NCBI GenBank assembly: GCA_028686135.1
Contig: JAQUCP010000012.1
Span: forward strand, 27,209 to 91,208
Length of the DNA: 64,000 bases
Direction of reading: 5' to 3'
Source: UBA12481 sp012523435
GTDB taxonomy: Bacteria > Bacteroidota > Bacteroidia > Bacteroidales > UBA12481
Shown here: positions 8,779 to 18,241 of the stretch, piece by piece
How positions within the stretch are numbered: the first letter of the stretch is position 1
Layout: each line of letters opens with the position of its first letter
The notes under the pieces: model-generated
Told to the model about the DNA's origin: nothing
Database searches by the model: none
Seen by the model: the letters and a program-made list of their open reading frames with translations, nothing else
Position numbers and translations under genes: made by a program

Positions 8779-10246
8779 GGAAATCAGCCGAAGACTGTAT
8801 CAATGGATAAAGAATTTGGTCCTGTTCAACGAATGGGACCTTTTTTCTATACTCCATGACGACCTTCTCGAGAGTGGGAGATGTGTGGGCAGGTCTTCTA
8901 AACTCCAGAGCTTGAGCGGCATTCATGAGTTCAATCCCTAGAATCGTTCGTAGATTAATGATAATCTTGTACGTTTTTGTGGCAGCGTTGGCGCCCATGC
9001 TGACATGATCCTCCTGGCCGTTTGAAGAGACGATGGAGTCGACCGAAGCAGGTGTAGCCAGTTGCTTGTTTTGGCTGACCAGGGAGGCTGCGGTGTACTG
9101 AGGGATCATGAATCCAGAGTTTAGACCAGGATTAGCCACCAGAAAAGCGGGAAGTTCTCTGGATCCTGACAGTAGCTGGAAGGTTCTCCGTTCGGAAATG
9201 TTGCCTAGCTCGGCAAGAGCGATGCCCAAGAGGTCGAGCGCAAGAGCCAACGGCTGTCCGTGAAAATTACCAGCGCTTATCACCTGCTCCTGCTCCGGGA
9301 AAATGGTCGGATTATCGGTCACCGCATTAATCTCCCGCGAAAAAACCTGAGCGACATACTGGATCGCGTCATAGGTGGCACCATGAACCTGAGGAATACA
9401 GCGAAATGAGTAAGGATCCTGAACCTGTACTTTTGGAAGGCTCATTAATTCACTGTTTTTTAGGTAATTGCTGATTGCTCGAGCACAATCTGCCTGGCCA
9501 GGATGCGGACGAATTTCTTGTATCATCGGATTGAACGGTTCGATACGTCCGTCGAATGAGTCGAGTGACAGTGCCCCAGCCAGGTTAGCCCAGTTGTAGA
9601 GCCTGACCGCCTGATTAAGGCACCAGATTCCGTATGCGCTCATGAACTGGGTGCCATTCAAAAGAGCCAGTCCTTCTTTTGATTGGAGCTGAACAGGGTC
9701 AAGACCTTTTTCTGCGAGTAATTCTGCAGCAGGTCTTTTTTCCCCTTCAAACCAGACTTCTCCTTCACCAATCAAGGGTAAGGCGAGGTGAGCCAGCGGA
9801 GCAAGATCGCCGGAGGCACCCAGCGAACCTTCCTGATAGACCACCGGAAGGATATCGTGATTAAACAGGTCGATTAGTCTGAGAACGGTTAACAGCTGGA
9901 CTCCGGAATTTCCGTAGGAGAGCGACTGGATTTTAAGCAGAAGCATCAACCGGATAATTTCTTCTGGCACAGGCTGACCTGTACCGCAGGCATGAGAGCG
10001 TACGAGATTAACCTGTAATTGATGAAGTTCATGCTTTGATACCGAAGTGTTATGCAGTGCTCCGAAACCAGTGGTAACTCCATATATTGGCCTGTCGTCC
10101 AGTTTGATGCGTCGATCGAGGTACTCCCGGCAATGCACAATCCGCTTTCTTGATTCTTCGGACAATTCGAGCTTGTATCTATTGTCCATGATCTCCCGGA
10201 TGATTTCCGGTGTCAGTCGTTTTGGACTGATCTGATGAATGTTCAT
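8750..10246 (-). CDS. hutH: Histidine ammonia-lyase
   Basis: This 498-residue MIO-type lyase deaminates L-histidine to trans-urocanate. The Ala-Ser-Gly that cyclises to the MIO cofactor is in GASGDLAPLAHLALP, the catalytic Tyr is in YGVTTGFGAL, and KEGLALLNGTQ is conserved. NLVRSHACG has the Ser-His pair typical of histidine rather than phenylalanine/tyrosine specificity. No other hut gene is in the window. Its ATG overlaps the TGA of hisS by 4 bp (ATGA), an unusual pairing of a histidine-charging and a histidine-degrading enzyme. The 3' end overlaps the convergent Spy-like gene. Confidence 0.93.
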   Translation of the reverse strand: MNIHQISPKRLTPEIIREIMDNRYKLELSEESRKRIVHCREYLDRRIKLDDRPIYGVTTGFGALHNTSVSKHELHQLQVNLVRSHACGTGQPVPEEIIRLMLLLKIQSLSYGNSGVQLLTVLRLIDLFNHDILPVVYQEGSLGASGDLAPLAHLALPLIGEGEVWFEGEKRPAAELLAEKGLDPVQLQSKEGLALLNGTQFMSAYGIWCLNQAVRLYNWANLAGALSLDSFDGRIEPFNPMIQEIRPHPGQADCARAISNYLKNSELMSLPKVQVQDPYSFRCIPQVHGATYDAIQYVAQVFSREINAVTDNPTIFPEQEQVISAGNFHGQPLALALDLLGIALAELGNISERRTFQLLSGSRELPAFLVANPGLNSGFMIPQYTAASLVSQNKQLATPASVDSIVSSNGQEDHVSMGANAATKTYKIIINLRTILGIELMNAAQALEFRRPAHTSPTLEKVVMEYRKKVPFVEQDQILYPLIQSSADFLNEFQATDF

Positions 10247-11634
10247 AAGGATAGTAAATAACTCCGGATGTTGGCGGATAGTTCTCCAATTGAAGAGTCT
10301 GACTGTAGGCCAGTTATCATATTTCTTACGGTAGCTTTTCCTTCGGTGAGTTCTGATTCACCAATCATCACGACAATTGGGATATGATTTTGATCGGCAT
10401 ATTGGAATTGTTTTTTGAGCTTAGCAACATCGGGATAAACTTCAGCCCGGATGCCGCTATTCCTCAATTCCTCAGCTAACTGATAGGCTATAGGTGATTC
10501 TTTTTCGCCAAAATTTACAAACAGGACCTGGGTAGAGGTTTGGGTAAAGCCCGGGAATCCTTCGGTGTGTTCCAACACGTCATAGATTCGATCGGCTCCA
10601 AAGGAGACTCCCACTCCCGAAACTCCAGGCATACCGAAAATGCCGGTCAGGTCGTCGTAACGACCACCACCACAGATTGATCCGATGATGACATCATCCG
10701 ATTTTACTTCGATGATAGCTCCGGTGTAATAATTGAGTCCACGGGCTAGCGTCAGGTCAACTTCTACTGTTGACTGGAGTGGGTAGTTTGCCAGCAGGAC
10801 GAGAACCTGGTTTAACTCATCGAGGCCGGCTTTTCCGTTTTTTGTATGGCTTAGATTTGTCTGTAAAGTATTGATTATCTCTTGGTTGGATCCTTTAACG
10901 GTCAGTAGGGGCTGAAGTTCTGTTGCGGCCTTTTCGGTGATTCCCCGTGTGAGCCACTCTTTTTTAACCTCTTCAATGCCGATCTTATCCAGTTTGTCCA
11001 GGGCAACAGTCAGATCAGTCAGGCGCTCAGGTTGCCCGATAAGTTCGGCCATACCGGCTAATATTTTCCGGTTGTTGATTTTAATCGTCACCCTGATTCC
11101 TAGATCGGCAAAGATCCGGTCGATAATGCGGATAAGCTCCGTTTCGTTTTGCAAGGAATCACTGCCAATCACGTCCACATCACACTGATAAAACTCACGG
11201 TAGCGACCCTTCTGCGGTCGGTCGGCGCGCCAGACGGGTTGAATTTGGTACCGTTTAAAGGGGAAGGTGATTTCATCGCGATGCTGAACCACAAACCGTG
11301 CAAATGGAACGGTCAGGTCGTATCGTAGGGCTTTTTCAGTGATCTCCGGGGTTATGCGACGGCTCAAATCGGGAGTAATCGCTTCGCTAAGCAAATTGGT
11401 CGGAATTTTGCTAACGAAATCACCGGAGTTTAATATCTTGAATATCAGCTTGTCGCCCTCGTCTCCATATTTTCCCAGTAAGGTATCCAGGGTTTCCATG
11501 GCAGGGGTTTCGATTGGCTGGTAGCCATATAGTTCAAAGACTTTCTGGATGGTGCTGAAGATGAAATTTCTTCGCATCATCTGGATAGGTCCGAAATCGC
11601 GTGTGCCTTTAGGCAATGATGGTTTTTGGCTCAT
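10243..11634 (-). CDS. hisS: Histidyl-tRNA synthetase
   Basis: The 463-residue class II aminoacyl-tRNA synthetase starts MSQKPSLPKGTRDFGP. Motif 1 is near FELYGYQPIETPAME, the histidine-specific motif LARGLNYYTGAIIEV and motif 3 GGRYDDL are present, and the C-terminal anticodon-binding domain includes VYPDVAKLKKQFQYADQ. The ATG at 11634 is chosen over an in-frame TTG 12 bases earlier because it gives the usual N-terminus. A TATTTTTG element lies at 11661-11654, so the leader is only about a dozen bases. hutH follows in the same transcript. Confidence 0.95.
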   Translation of the reverse strand: MSQKPSLPKGTRDFGPIQMMRRNFIFSTIQKVFELYGYQPIETPAMETLDTLLGKYGDEGDKLIFKILNSGDFVSKIPTNLLSEAITPDLSRRITPEITEKALRYDLTVPFARFVVQHRDEITFPFKRYQIQPVWRADRPQKGRYREFYQCDVDVIGSDSLQNETELIRIIDRIFADLGIRVTIKINNRKILAGMAELIGQPERLTDLTVALDKLDKIGIEEVKKEWLTRGITEKAATELQPLLTVKGSNQEIINTLQTNLSHTKNGKAGLDELNQVLVLLANYPLQSTVEVDLTLARGLNYYTGAIIEVKSDDVIIGSICGGGRYDDLTGIFGMPGVSGVGVSFGADRIYDVLEHTEGFPGFTQTSTQVLFVNFGEKESPIAYQLAEELRNSGIRAEVYPDVAKLKKQFQYADQNHIPIVVMIGESELTEGKATVRNMITGLQSDSSIGELSANIRSYLLSL

Positions 11635-11653
11635 GGTTGATCCCAATAGAGAG

Positions 11654-11661
11654 CAAAAATA
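11654..11661 (-). promoter_or_regulatory. -7 element for hisS-hutH
   Basis: TATTTTTG on the minus strand, 19 bp before the hisS ATG, is an exact TAnnTTTG match. Confidence 0.5.
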
Positions 11662-11690
11662 GCATAAAATCGGGATACCTGGCCAGGCAG

Positions 11691-12269
11691 TTAGCGGGAG
11701 AAGTGGTGGAGATAATCGGAAAGGCGGGTTCCCATCCGGTCTTTTGGGTTTCGTTCGCCGTTGGTGTCGAAAAACATTTTGACATTCGCTGGTCCTGAAA
11801 GATGCGCAGCAGCGAGGATACCAGTCCGAGTGATTGGAATGGTATCAAAAAGGGTAAGTCCAATATACTGTTCGAAATAGTTTCTCATGTCAACCTCATT
11901 TAGTCGGAGGAGCTCATCCATAGCCTTTTCCTGATCCTTTTCGGGGAAGATATTCGGGTCTTTCATGAACTCTTCGGGATTGACATGATCGTAACCTGTT
12001 GCAGCTAAAGCGCTCTTCCCAAACTGATATTTGCCAATATAGCCGAACTGGTTAAACTCTTTCCAATTATTACTGGATTCAAGCCTAGCCAGCTTCTTCT
12101 TAAAATCATTGTAATGAGCAAGATAGGCTTCTTTATCCCGTTTCAGAACTTTAGCTCTGATCTCGTCGAGCAGGGCAAAAGAGTCGGGGGTGCCGGGCAT
12201 ATCCGGAGCTGGAAGCCTGACGGGCATGATCAGAAACAGGGTTAATATGTAGAACAATCTGATTTTCAC
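11691..12269 (-). CDS. Exported lysozyme/transglycosylase-like protein
   Basis: The 192-residue protein has a signal peptide (MKIRLFYILTLFLIMPVRLPA). The mature part has the sequence NWKEFNQFGYIGKYQFG, where a Glu precedes a G.YQFG motif, and later TGILAAAHLSGPANVK. This layout resembles small lysozyme-fold proteins acting on peptidoglycan or in phage tails. The active Glu is my inference. The upstream minus-strand sequence has CACCTTTG at 12348-12341, one base from a -7 consensus. It stands alone between the exported unknown and hisS. It could instead be a non-catalytic cell-wall protein. Confidence 0.5.
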   Translation of the reverse strand: MKIRLFYILTLFLIMPVRLPAPDMPGTPDSFALLDEIRAKVLKRDKEAYLAHYNDFKKKLARLESSNNWKEFNQFGYIGKYQFGKSALAATGYDHVNPEEFMKDPNIFPEKDQEKAMDELLRLNEVDMRNYFEQYIGLTLFDTIPITRTGILAAAHLSGPANVKMFFDTNGERNPKDRMGTRLSDYLHHFSR

Positions 12270-12409
12270 TATTAAATAAATATTCAGTACATCAAACGCT
12301 TTAAATCGAGAATTGTTTTGTGATGTACAATTTTGGGGTGCAAAGGTGCTAACATTCTGATGATTACGGAAATTTTGTCGGGATTTTTTGGTAATTGCGG
12401 TTTATGGGT

Positions 12410-13099
12410 TCACCGTACCGGGAAATAGACTGGATTTTTCTCGTTCAGTCGGCGGATAAAAAAGAACAGCAGCTCATTTTGTTTCCTCTTTTTCAGTGAC
12501 ATAAACTCATCGTACAACTCAGGATCTTCGATCAGCATGGCTTGGACGGAGGATCGATCGAAAGACATCACCTTACCTGTTTCAAAGTCGATAATATACT
12601 GACGGAGCTCTTTGGATCTGGTTGTTCTGGGGTAGCCTGATCGATAGGAGTAAGGGTTGTAATACCCATAGTTGTAATAATCGTGGTAGTAAGGGTCGTG
12701 GTAGGTGTTGACAATGGTAATATCAGCAATAAAATGGCAGACCCGGCCGATAACCGGGATTCGGTTGAATTCGCCATTATATTGAACATAGAGTTTACCA
12801 TCCTGAGCGTAGCCCCAGATCTGGGAGGTCTGAACCTCCTGCTGTGCTCCAAAGGCATCGAAAAAGCCAATGGTTTTATTCTGGGTCAGGTCTTTATAAA
12901 AATTGTGATCGAAGGGATCGTTGTTCGAGACAATCCGGATAGCCGGGATGGGTGCATTGTTTTTTACCTGACTGAAATTCAGGTAGATTCCGTCGTTAAA
13001 GCGGAATTCCGGAGTATATTGAACTCGTCTTACAGAATCTTCCTGGGCGGAAGTTTCCACTGTGACAAAGAGAAGTAGCAGGATAGTTAGCCAGCGCAT
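12410..13099 (-). CDS. Exported protein of unknown function
   Basis: The 229-residue product from ATG 13099 starts MRWLTILLLLFVTVETSAQ, a good signal peptide; the longer open frame upstream adds unrelated residues across the promoter. The mature part has a Tyr/Pro/His-rich stretch (about residues 125-150, with YYHDYYNYGYY) and a Lys/Arg-rich end LKKRKQNELLFF. I do not recognise the family; it looks like Bacteroidota periplasmic proteins with a WG-type strand (GKLYVQYNGEFNRIPVIGRV). It is divergent from an aldehyde dehydrogenase. A TATATTTG element sits only 5 bp before the ATG, so the mRNA may be nearly leaderless. Confidence 0.6.
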   Translation of the reverse strand: MRWLTILLLLFVTVETSAQEDSVRRVQYTPEFRFNDGIYLNFSQVKNNAPIPAIRIVSNNDPFDHNFYKDLTQNKTIGFFDAFGAQQEVQTSQIWGYAQDGKLYVQYNGEFNRIPVIGRVCHFIADITIVNTYHDPYYHDYYNYGYYNPYSYRSGYPRTTRSKELRQYIIDFETGKVMSFDRSSVQAMLIEDPELYDEFMSLKKRKQNELLFFFIRRLNEKNPVYFPVR

Positions 13100-13104
13100 T
13101 GTTT

Positions 13105-13112
13105 CAAATATA
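13105..13112 (-). promoter_or_regulatory. -7 element close to the exported-protein start
   Basis: TATATTTG on the minus strand ends 5 bp before ATG 13099, implying a very short or absent 5' leader if it is used. Confidence 0.4.
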
Positions 13113-13145
13113 GTTTTTTTACTTTTATCAGGTAAACCTGTCATC

Positions 13146-14564
13146 ATGTTAACGTACAAAATTTATGCCGCCGGAAGATTGCTGGAAACCGGAGAACGCC
13201 TAACCATTTCCAGGCCGTATGATGGACAGGTATTTGCTGAAGTATCGTTAGGCACTGCTGATATTCTTGAGCAAGCCATTGAATATGCGGTGGCTGTCAG
13301 TAAGGAGTTTGGTTCTCTGCCAGGGTTTCGCCGGAGTGCGATGTTGCAGGAGATTGTTAATGGGATGATGTTGGATCGAGAGCTGTTGGCGGATCTAATC
13401 TGCCAGGAGGCAGGCAAGCCGATTCGATATGCTATCGCTGAGGTAGATCGTGCGATTCAGACATTCCGGGTGGCTTCGGAGGAGGCCAGGCGAATACCGG
13501 GGGAATATCTGTCTCTTGATTGGACTCCCGGTGGAGATGGCAAAGAGGGGTGGCTTCGCTATTTCCCGATAGGAGTGGTGGGAGCTATCTCGCCATTCAA
13601 TTTCCCACTTAACTTGGCTGCTCACAAAATTGCCCCGGCGCTGGCTGCCGGCTGCCCAATCATTCTTAAACCGGCTTCACAAACTCCTGTGGCCATCCTG
13701 CATTTGGCTGAAATTATTAGCCAGGTTGGCTTGCCGGATGGCGCTTTGTCCATCATGCCGATGAAGCGGCAGACGGGCAATCTTCTTGTTACCGACTCTA
13801 GAATCAAGCTATTGACATTTACCGGATCCCCTGAGGTGGGATGGAAGATGAAGAATGATGCGGGGCAAAAACGTGTGGTTCTGGAGCTTGGTGGCAATGC
13901 CGGAGTTCTGATGGCTGATGCTGACCAAATGGAAATGGCTGTGGCAAAATGCACGACTGGTGCGTTTGCCTATTCAGGTCAGGTTTGCATCCATGTTCAG
14001 CGAATTTTTGTGCTGAAGCAGCTTTTCGAGGAGTTCGTTAAACAGTTCTTGGAAAGAACTCAGCGGTTGGTTGCCGGAGATCCCCAGGATCCGGCAACGG
14101 ACATATCTGTCATGATCGATGAAAATAACGCCGTAAGGGTTGAAAACTGGATCAGAGAGGCCGTTGCTGACGGAGCAAAGATCCTCGCTGGGGGTAAACG
14201 GAAGGGGCTGTTTGTCGAGCCTACCGTCATCACCGGAACCAATCCGGAAATGAAAGTATTTTCGCAGGAGGTATTCGGTCCCATTGTGGTGGTCGAACCA
14301 GTGACCAGTTTCCAGGAAGGAATCGACCTGATTAACCATTCGCGATTTGGTTTGCAGGCTGGTGTGTTTACGAATAATCTCGAGGAGATGAATTTAGCTT
14401 TTGAGGAGCTGGAAGTGGGAGGGGTTGTCATCAATGATGTACCCTCTTTCAGAGTTGATCATATGCCTTATGGAGGAGTCAAGGATTCAGGCTTTGGCCG
14501 GGAAGGAGTTCGGTATGCTATGATGGATATGCTGGAACCCCGTTTGTTGATAAAGAATCGATAA
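13146..14564 (+). CDS. NAD(P)-dependent aldehyde dehydrogenase family protein
   Basis: The 472-residue ALDH-superfamily enzyme oxidises an aldehyde to the acid. The general-base Glu is in LELGGNAGV, the catalytic Cys in YSGQVCIHVQR, and PFNFPLNL and EVFGPIVVVEPV are typical. I chose ATG 13146 (MLTYKIYAAG); the frame is open upstream but runs into the divergent promoter. The family resembles lactaldehyde/glyceraldehyde-3-phosphate (GapN-like) and sulfoacetaldehyde-type dehydrogenases; specificity cannot be decided. It is followed after 26 bp by a peptidase with no clear functional link. Confidence 0.88.
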   Translation: MLTYKIYAAGRLLETGERLTISRPYDGQVFAEVSLGTADILEQAIEYAVAVSKEFGSLPGFRRSAMLQEIVNGMMLDRELLADLICQEAGKPIRYAIAEVDRAIQTFRVASEEARRIPGEYLSLDWTPGGDGKEGWLRYFPIGVVGAISPFNFPLNLAAHKIAPALAAGCPIILKPASQTPVAILHLAEIISQVGLPDGALSIMPMKRQTGNLLVTDSRIKLLTFTGSPEVGWKMKNDAGQKRVVLELGGNAGVLMADADQMEMAVAKCTTGAFAYSGQVCIHVQRIFVLKQLFEEFVKQFLERTQRLVAGDPQDPATDISVMIDENNAVRVENWIREAVADGAKILAGGKRKGLFVEPTVITGTNPEMKVFSQEVFGPIVVVEPVTSFQEGIDLINHSRFGLQAGVFTNNLEEMNLAFEELEVGGVVINDVPSFRVDHMPYGGVKDSGFGREGVRYAMMDMLEPRLLIKNR

Positions 14565-14590
14565 TCATTTAAACTATAATATCTTACATT

Positions 14591-17443
14591 ATGATGATCA
14601 GATTGAAACGAGCACTGTTCACCCTGTTGTGTATTGGCGTGTCGATAGCCTTTGCTATGGGCCAAACCGAAAAGAAACCTATTGATTTTACCCATTATGA
14701 CTCCTGGAAAACCCTTTCGGGGCAACAGATTTCCAATGATGGGAGCCTGGTATCCTGGATCGTAAGACCCCATGTCGGGGATGGAGATCTTTACCTGGGG
14801 GGCTGGGAACAGTCGCAGCCGGTATCCGTTTTTAATCGGGGATCCCAGGCGCAGTTTTCACCCCAGTCGAACTGGCTGGCTTTCAGGGTTTCTCCTCAAG
14901 CTGATACCGTCCGACAGGCCAAAATAAAAAAGGTTAAGAAGGAGAAGATGCCTAAGGATTCGCTTGGAATCTTTGTGGTTAGCAGTCAAGAAACAATTTA
15001 TTACCCACTGCTTAAATCCTTTAAAGTCGCTGACCAATCCTCACGCTGGATTGCTTTCCAGATGGAGGAAAAGAGTGCTGACGTGAAAGGAGCCAAAAGA
15101 GATACTACCCAGGGATCCAAAAAGGATGAGGAATCCAAGTCAAAGAAGAAATCAGAATATAACGGGCTTCCCCTGATTGTGCTAGATCCGCTCACCGGTG
15201 ATTCCTTGAATTTCCCAACTGTGACGGAATATTTCTTTTCAAAAGATGGTAAGTGGTTGTGTATGATAGGAATAGAAGAGGATAGCGTGACACAGTCAAC
15301 CATCACGGTGTTCGATACTGAAAAGGGTAAGGAGCAGATGGCTTGGATTGAACCAGGTGTTGCCAAGGGATTAGTGTGTGACGAAAAGGGTAGCCAGTTG
15401 GCATTTCTGTTTACCACGGATACTACAAAGACTAAAAACTACCGTCTTTATCACTGGCCGGTCAAAGAGAAGGCTCCGTTATTAGTTGCGGATTCCACCA
15501 CCAAGGGGATGCCGGATGGTTGGAGTGTGAGCGAAAACAGCCGGCTACGGTTCTCTCCCAACGGAGAAAGGCTGTTCTTCGGGACTGCTGTTCGACCGAT
15601 TATCGAAGAGGAAAAGAAAGACTCTCTGCTGGCGGATGATAAGGTGTCGGTTGATATCTGGCACTGGCAGGAGGATGTGTTAATGAGCATGCAGCTGAAG
15701 CGGGTCAATCAGGAAAGCCGGAAAAATTATCAGGCTGTTTATCATATCAAGAAGAAGCAGATGGTTCAACTTGAGCATCCGGATAATTTGGCATCGGTTC
15801 GGTTGTTTAAGGATGGTGATCTTGATTTAGCTCTTGGAACGGACGATCAATCTTACCGGATAACAAATGCGGTAAGCTTTACCAATTGGAGTGATTATTA
15901 TCTGGTGGATATTACCACGGGTAGTAAGGAGTTACTATTTCAGAAGGCTGCTTTCAGGCCAGGGGCTTCTCAGGAGGGTAACTATCTATATTGGTGGGAA
16001 CCAGCTGATTCCTGCTACTATTGCTATAATATTAAAGAGAGAGCTACGGTGAACCTAACGGAAGGGATGAACGGGATCTTTGCTAATGAGACTCATGATT
16101 CCCCAACTGAAACACGGAGTTACGGAGTAATGGGATGGGCTCCGAAGGACAAATGGCTTTATCTGTATGATCGCTATGATATTTGGCGTTTTGATCCAGA
16201 GGACCAGGAGGAGCCGGTTTGTATTACGGGAGGAAAGGGTAGAGAAAGCGAGCGATCTTATCGCTATGTCACCCTCGATCGTGAAGAGAAAACCATTGAT
16301 GCTGAAAAGATTAACCTGTTTTCGGTGACAGGTGTCCGAGATAAGAATTCGGGCTTTTGCCGTTTTACTCTCAAAAATCCAGATCTGAATCCGGTGGTTT
16401 TGCAGGATGTCCGCTTCAGTAATCCAACCAAGGCCAAGGATTCAGACCGGATAATCTGGACCAGAAGCACGGTTTCGGAGTATCCGAATGTCTGGTGTAG
16501 TGATCTAAACTTTAATGGTGCACGTCAATTGTCTGATGCGAATCCCCAGCAGGAGGATTATTTGTGGGCATCGGTTGAATTGCTTGAGTGGATCGATCTT
16601 GACGGTGTGAAGTGCCAAGGTCTGCTTTACAAGCCAGAGAATTTTGACCCGAATAAGAAGTATCCGATGATTGTTTATTTCTATGAACGGCATTCGGATG
16701 GGATGCACACGCATTATGTGCCTCGTGCTAGCGCCAGTGTTGTCAATCCGCTGGAATATGCATCGAATGGATATTTGATTTTCATGCCCGATATCCGTTT
16801 CTTCGTTGGTTTCCCCGGGAAATCTTTCTATAATGCTATCATGAGTGGCTTGATGGATTTGAACACAAGAGGGTTCGTTGATATGGATCGTCTTGGGATT
16901 CAGGGGCAGAGCTGGGGTGGATATGGAACCGCTTACATGATTACTCAGACGGATATTTTCAAGGCTGCTTCGCCGGGAGCACCCGTCAGCAATATGACTT
17001 CAGCCTATGGTGGAATCCGGACGGAGAGTGGGATGGTTCGACAGTCACAGTATGAGAAGACTCAGAGTCGTATTGGCGGATCGCTATGGGAGAAACCGGA
17101 GTTGTACGTCGAGAACAGTCCTCTCTTCTTTGCCGACCGGATCAACACGCCTTGTCTGATCAGACATGATGATGCGGATGGTGCTGTTCCATTCAGCGAA
17201 GGAGTTCAGCTTTTTGTTGCCCTTCGTCGTCTTGGCAAGCCTTCGTGGTTGATCAATTATAACAACGCTCCGCACAACCTTTCTCGCCAGGCAGATAAGA
17301 AAGATTGGAGTGTCAGAATGATGCAGTTTTTCAATCATTACCTCAAGGATGAGCCAGCTCCTGATTGGATGACCAAGGGTGTTAAGGCCATCGACAAGAA
17401 GGATAATGATTTCTATTACAGATCGTTCACAGAAAAAGAATAG
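14591..17443 (+). CDS. Exported S9 (prolyl oligopeptidase family) serine peptidase
   Basis: The 950-residue protein has a signal peptide (KRALFTLLCIGVSIAFAMGQ), a long beta-propeller-like region (about 40-640) and a C-terminal alpha/beta-hydrolase domain. The nucleophile is in GQSWGGYG near residue 772, the Asp in HDDADGAVPF and the His in NNAPHNLSRQ. A Lys-rich insert around 170-195 lies within the propeller. The family cleaves oligopeptides, often downstream of type IX or periplasmic proteolysis in Bacteroidota. It may be read with the aldehyde dehydrogenase 26 bp upstream. Specificity (dipeptidyl versus acylaminoacyl) is unknown. Confidence 0.9.
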   Translation: MMIRLKRALFTLLCIGVSIAFAMGQTEKKPIDFTHYDSWKTLSGQQISNDGSLVSWIVRPHVGDGDLYLGGWEQSQPVSVFNRGSQAQFSPQSNWLAFRVSPQADTVRQAKIKKVKKEKMPKDSLGIFVVSSQETIYYPLLKSFKVADQSSRWIAFQMEEKSADVKGAKRDTTQGSKKDEESKSKKKSEYNGLPLIVLDPLTGDSLNFPTVTEYFFSKDGKWLCMIGIEEDSVTQSTITVFDTEKGKEQMAWIEPGVAKGLVCDEKGSQLAFLFTTDTTKTKNYRLYHWPVKEKAPLLVADSTTKGMPDGWSVSENSRLRFSPNGERLFFGTAVRPIIEEEKKDSLLADDKVSVDIWHWQEDVLMSMQLKRVNQESRKNYQAVYHIKKKQMVQLEHPDNLASVRLFKDGDLDLALGTDDQSYRITNAVSFTNWSDYYLVDITTGSKELLFQKAAFRPGASQEGNYLYWWEPADSCYYCYNIKERATVNLTEGMNGIFANETHDSPTETRSYGVMGWAPKDKWLYLYDRYDIWRFDPEDQEEPVCITGGKGRESERSYRYVTLDREEKTIDAEKINLFSVTGVRDKNSGFCRFTLKNPDLNPVVLQDVRFSNPTKAKDSDRIIWTRSTVSEYPNVWCSDLNFNGARQLSDANPQQEDYLWASVELLEWIDLDGVKCQGLLYKPENFDPNKKYPMIVYFYERHSDGMHTHYVPRASASVVNPLEYASNGYLIFMPDIRFFVGFPGKSFYNAIMSGLMDLNTRGFVDMDRLGIQGQSWGGYGTAYMITQTDIFKAASPGAPVSNMTSAYGGIRTESGMVRQSQYEKTQSRIGGSLWEKPELYVENSPLFFADRINTPCLIRHDDADGAVPFSEGVQLFVALRRLGKPSWLINYNNAPHNLSRQADKKDWSVRMMQFFNHYLKDEPAPDWMTKGVKAIDKKDNDFYYRSFTEKE

Positions 17444-17500
17444 TCTGATAGGTAAATAAATCAGTTTGGCGGAGAACTAAACCGACCAAGCGGAACCCCG

Positions 17501-18238
17501 ATGTGCGTTTTTCTTTCAATGAGGGCTGATCAGTCGCACTTGCAAAAGCGTTTCGGATCGGTAGAGATCGACTTGAATTTTTTTAAGCCGGCCTATCTTC
17601 AAAGTGCTTTTGAATTTCCGCGGTGGCCGGTTATTACGGGTGAGCAGCCCAAACGCTTTAGTTTCCTCACCTGGGGTCTCATTCCACCCTGGGTGAGGAG
17701 TGCTGAAGAGGCACGTAAGTTTCGGGCTAACACAGTGAATGCAAGAGCTGAAACTCTGTTTGACAAGCCAGCTTTTCGCAGTGCGGCAGCCAATCGTCAT
17801 TGTCTGGTTGTGGTAGATGGTTTTTTCGAGTTTCGAGAGCTGGATGGTCGCAAGTTTCCCTATTTTATCCGGATGCGTGAAGGCCAGCCATTCACCATGG
17901 CCGGCCTTCATGATACCTGGGTTGATCCGGCGACGGGTGAGGTCATCCCGACTTTCACCATCGTAACTACTCGGGCAAATGGTGTGATGGCCAAGATTCA
18001 TAATCGAAAAAAGCGGATGCCTGTGATTCTTCCTAAGGAACAGGAAATGGAATGGCTGACGGCAGGATCCGGAGGAGCAGAATTGTTGGCTCCTTGTCCG
18101 GATGATTGGTTGCAGGCCTGGCCAGTATCGGGTTTGATAACCTCAAGAACGGCTGAGCGCAATGTGCCGTCAGTTCAGGAACCGTATAGTTATCAAGAGC
18201 TAACAAACGAAAAGCCCCTTCAAGGTTCCCTATTCTGA
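17501..18238 (+). CDS. yedK: SOS response-associated peptidase (SRAP/YedK/HMCES-like)
   Basis: The 245-residue SRAP-domain protein begins Met-Cys; after Met removal, Cys2 is the residue that forms a thiazolidine link to abasic sites in single-stranded DNA. Conserved pieces are NTVNARAETL, DGFFEF, FTIVTTRANGVMAKIHNRKKRMPVIL (active His) and the C-terminal VPSVQEP. The N-terminus MCVFLS differs from the usual MCGRF but keeps Cys2, which fixes the start at 17501. It probably shields abasic lesions. It converges with the DUF4924 gene, 4 bp apart. Confidence 0.9.
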   Translation: MCVFLSMRADQSHLQKRFGSVEIDLNFFKPAYLQSAFEFPRWPVITGEQPKRFSFLTWGLIPPWVRSAEEARKFRANTVNARAETLFDKPAFRSAAANRHCLVVVDGFFEFRELDGRKFPYFIRMREGQPFTMAGLHDTWVDPATGEVIPTFTIVTTRANGVMAKIHNRKKRMPVILPKEQEMEWLTAGSGGAELLAPCPDDWLQAWPVSGLITSRTAERNVPSVQEPYSYQELTNEKPLQGSLF

Positions 18239-18241
18239 TTT

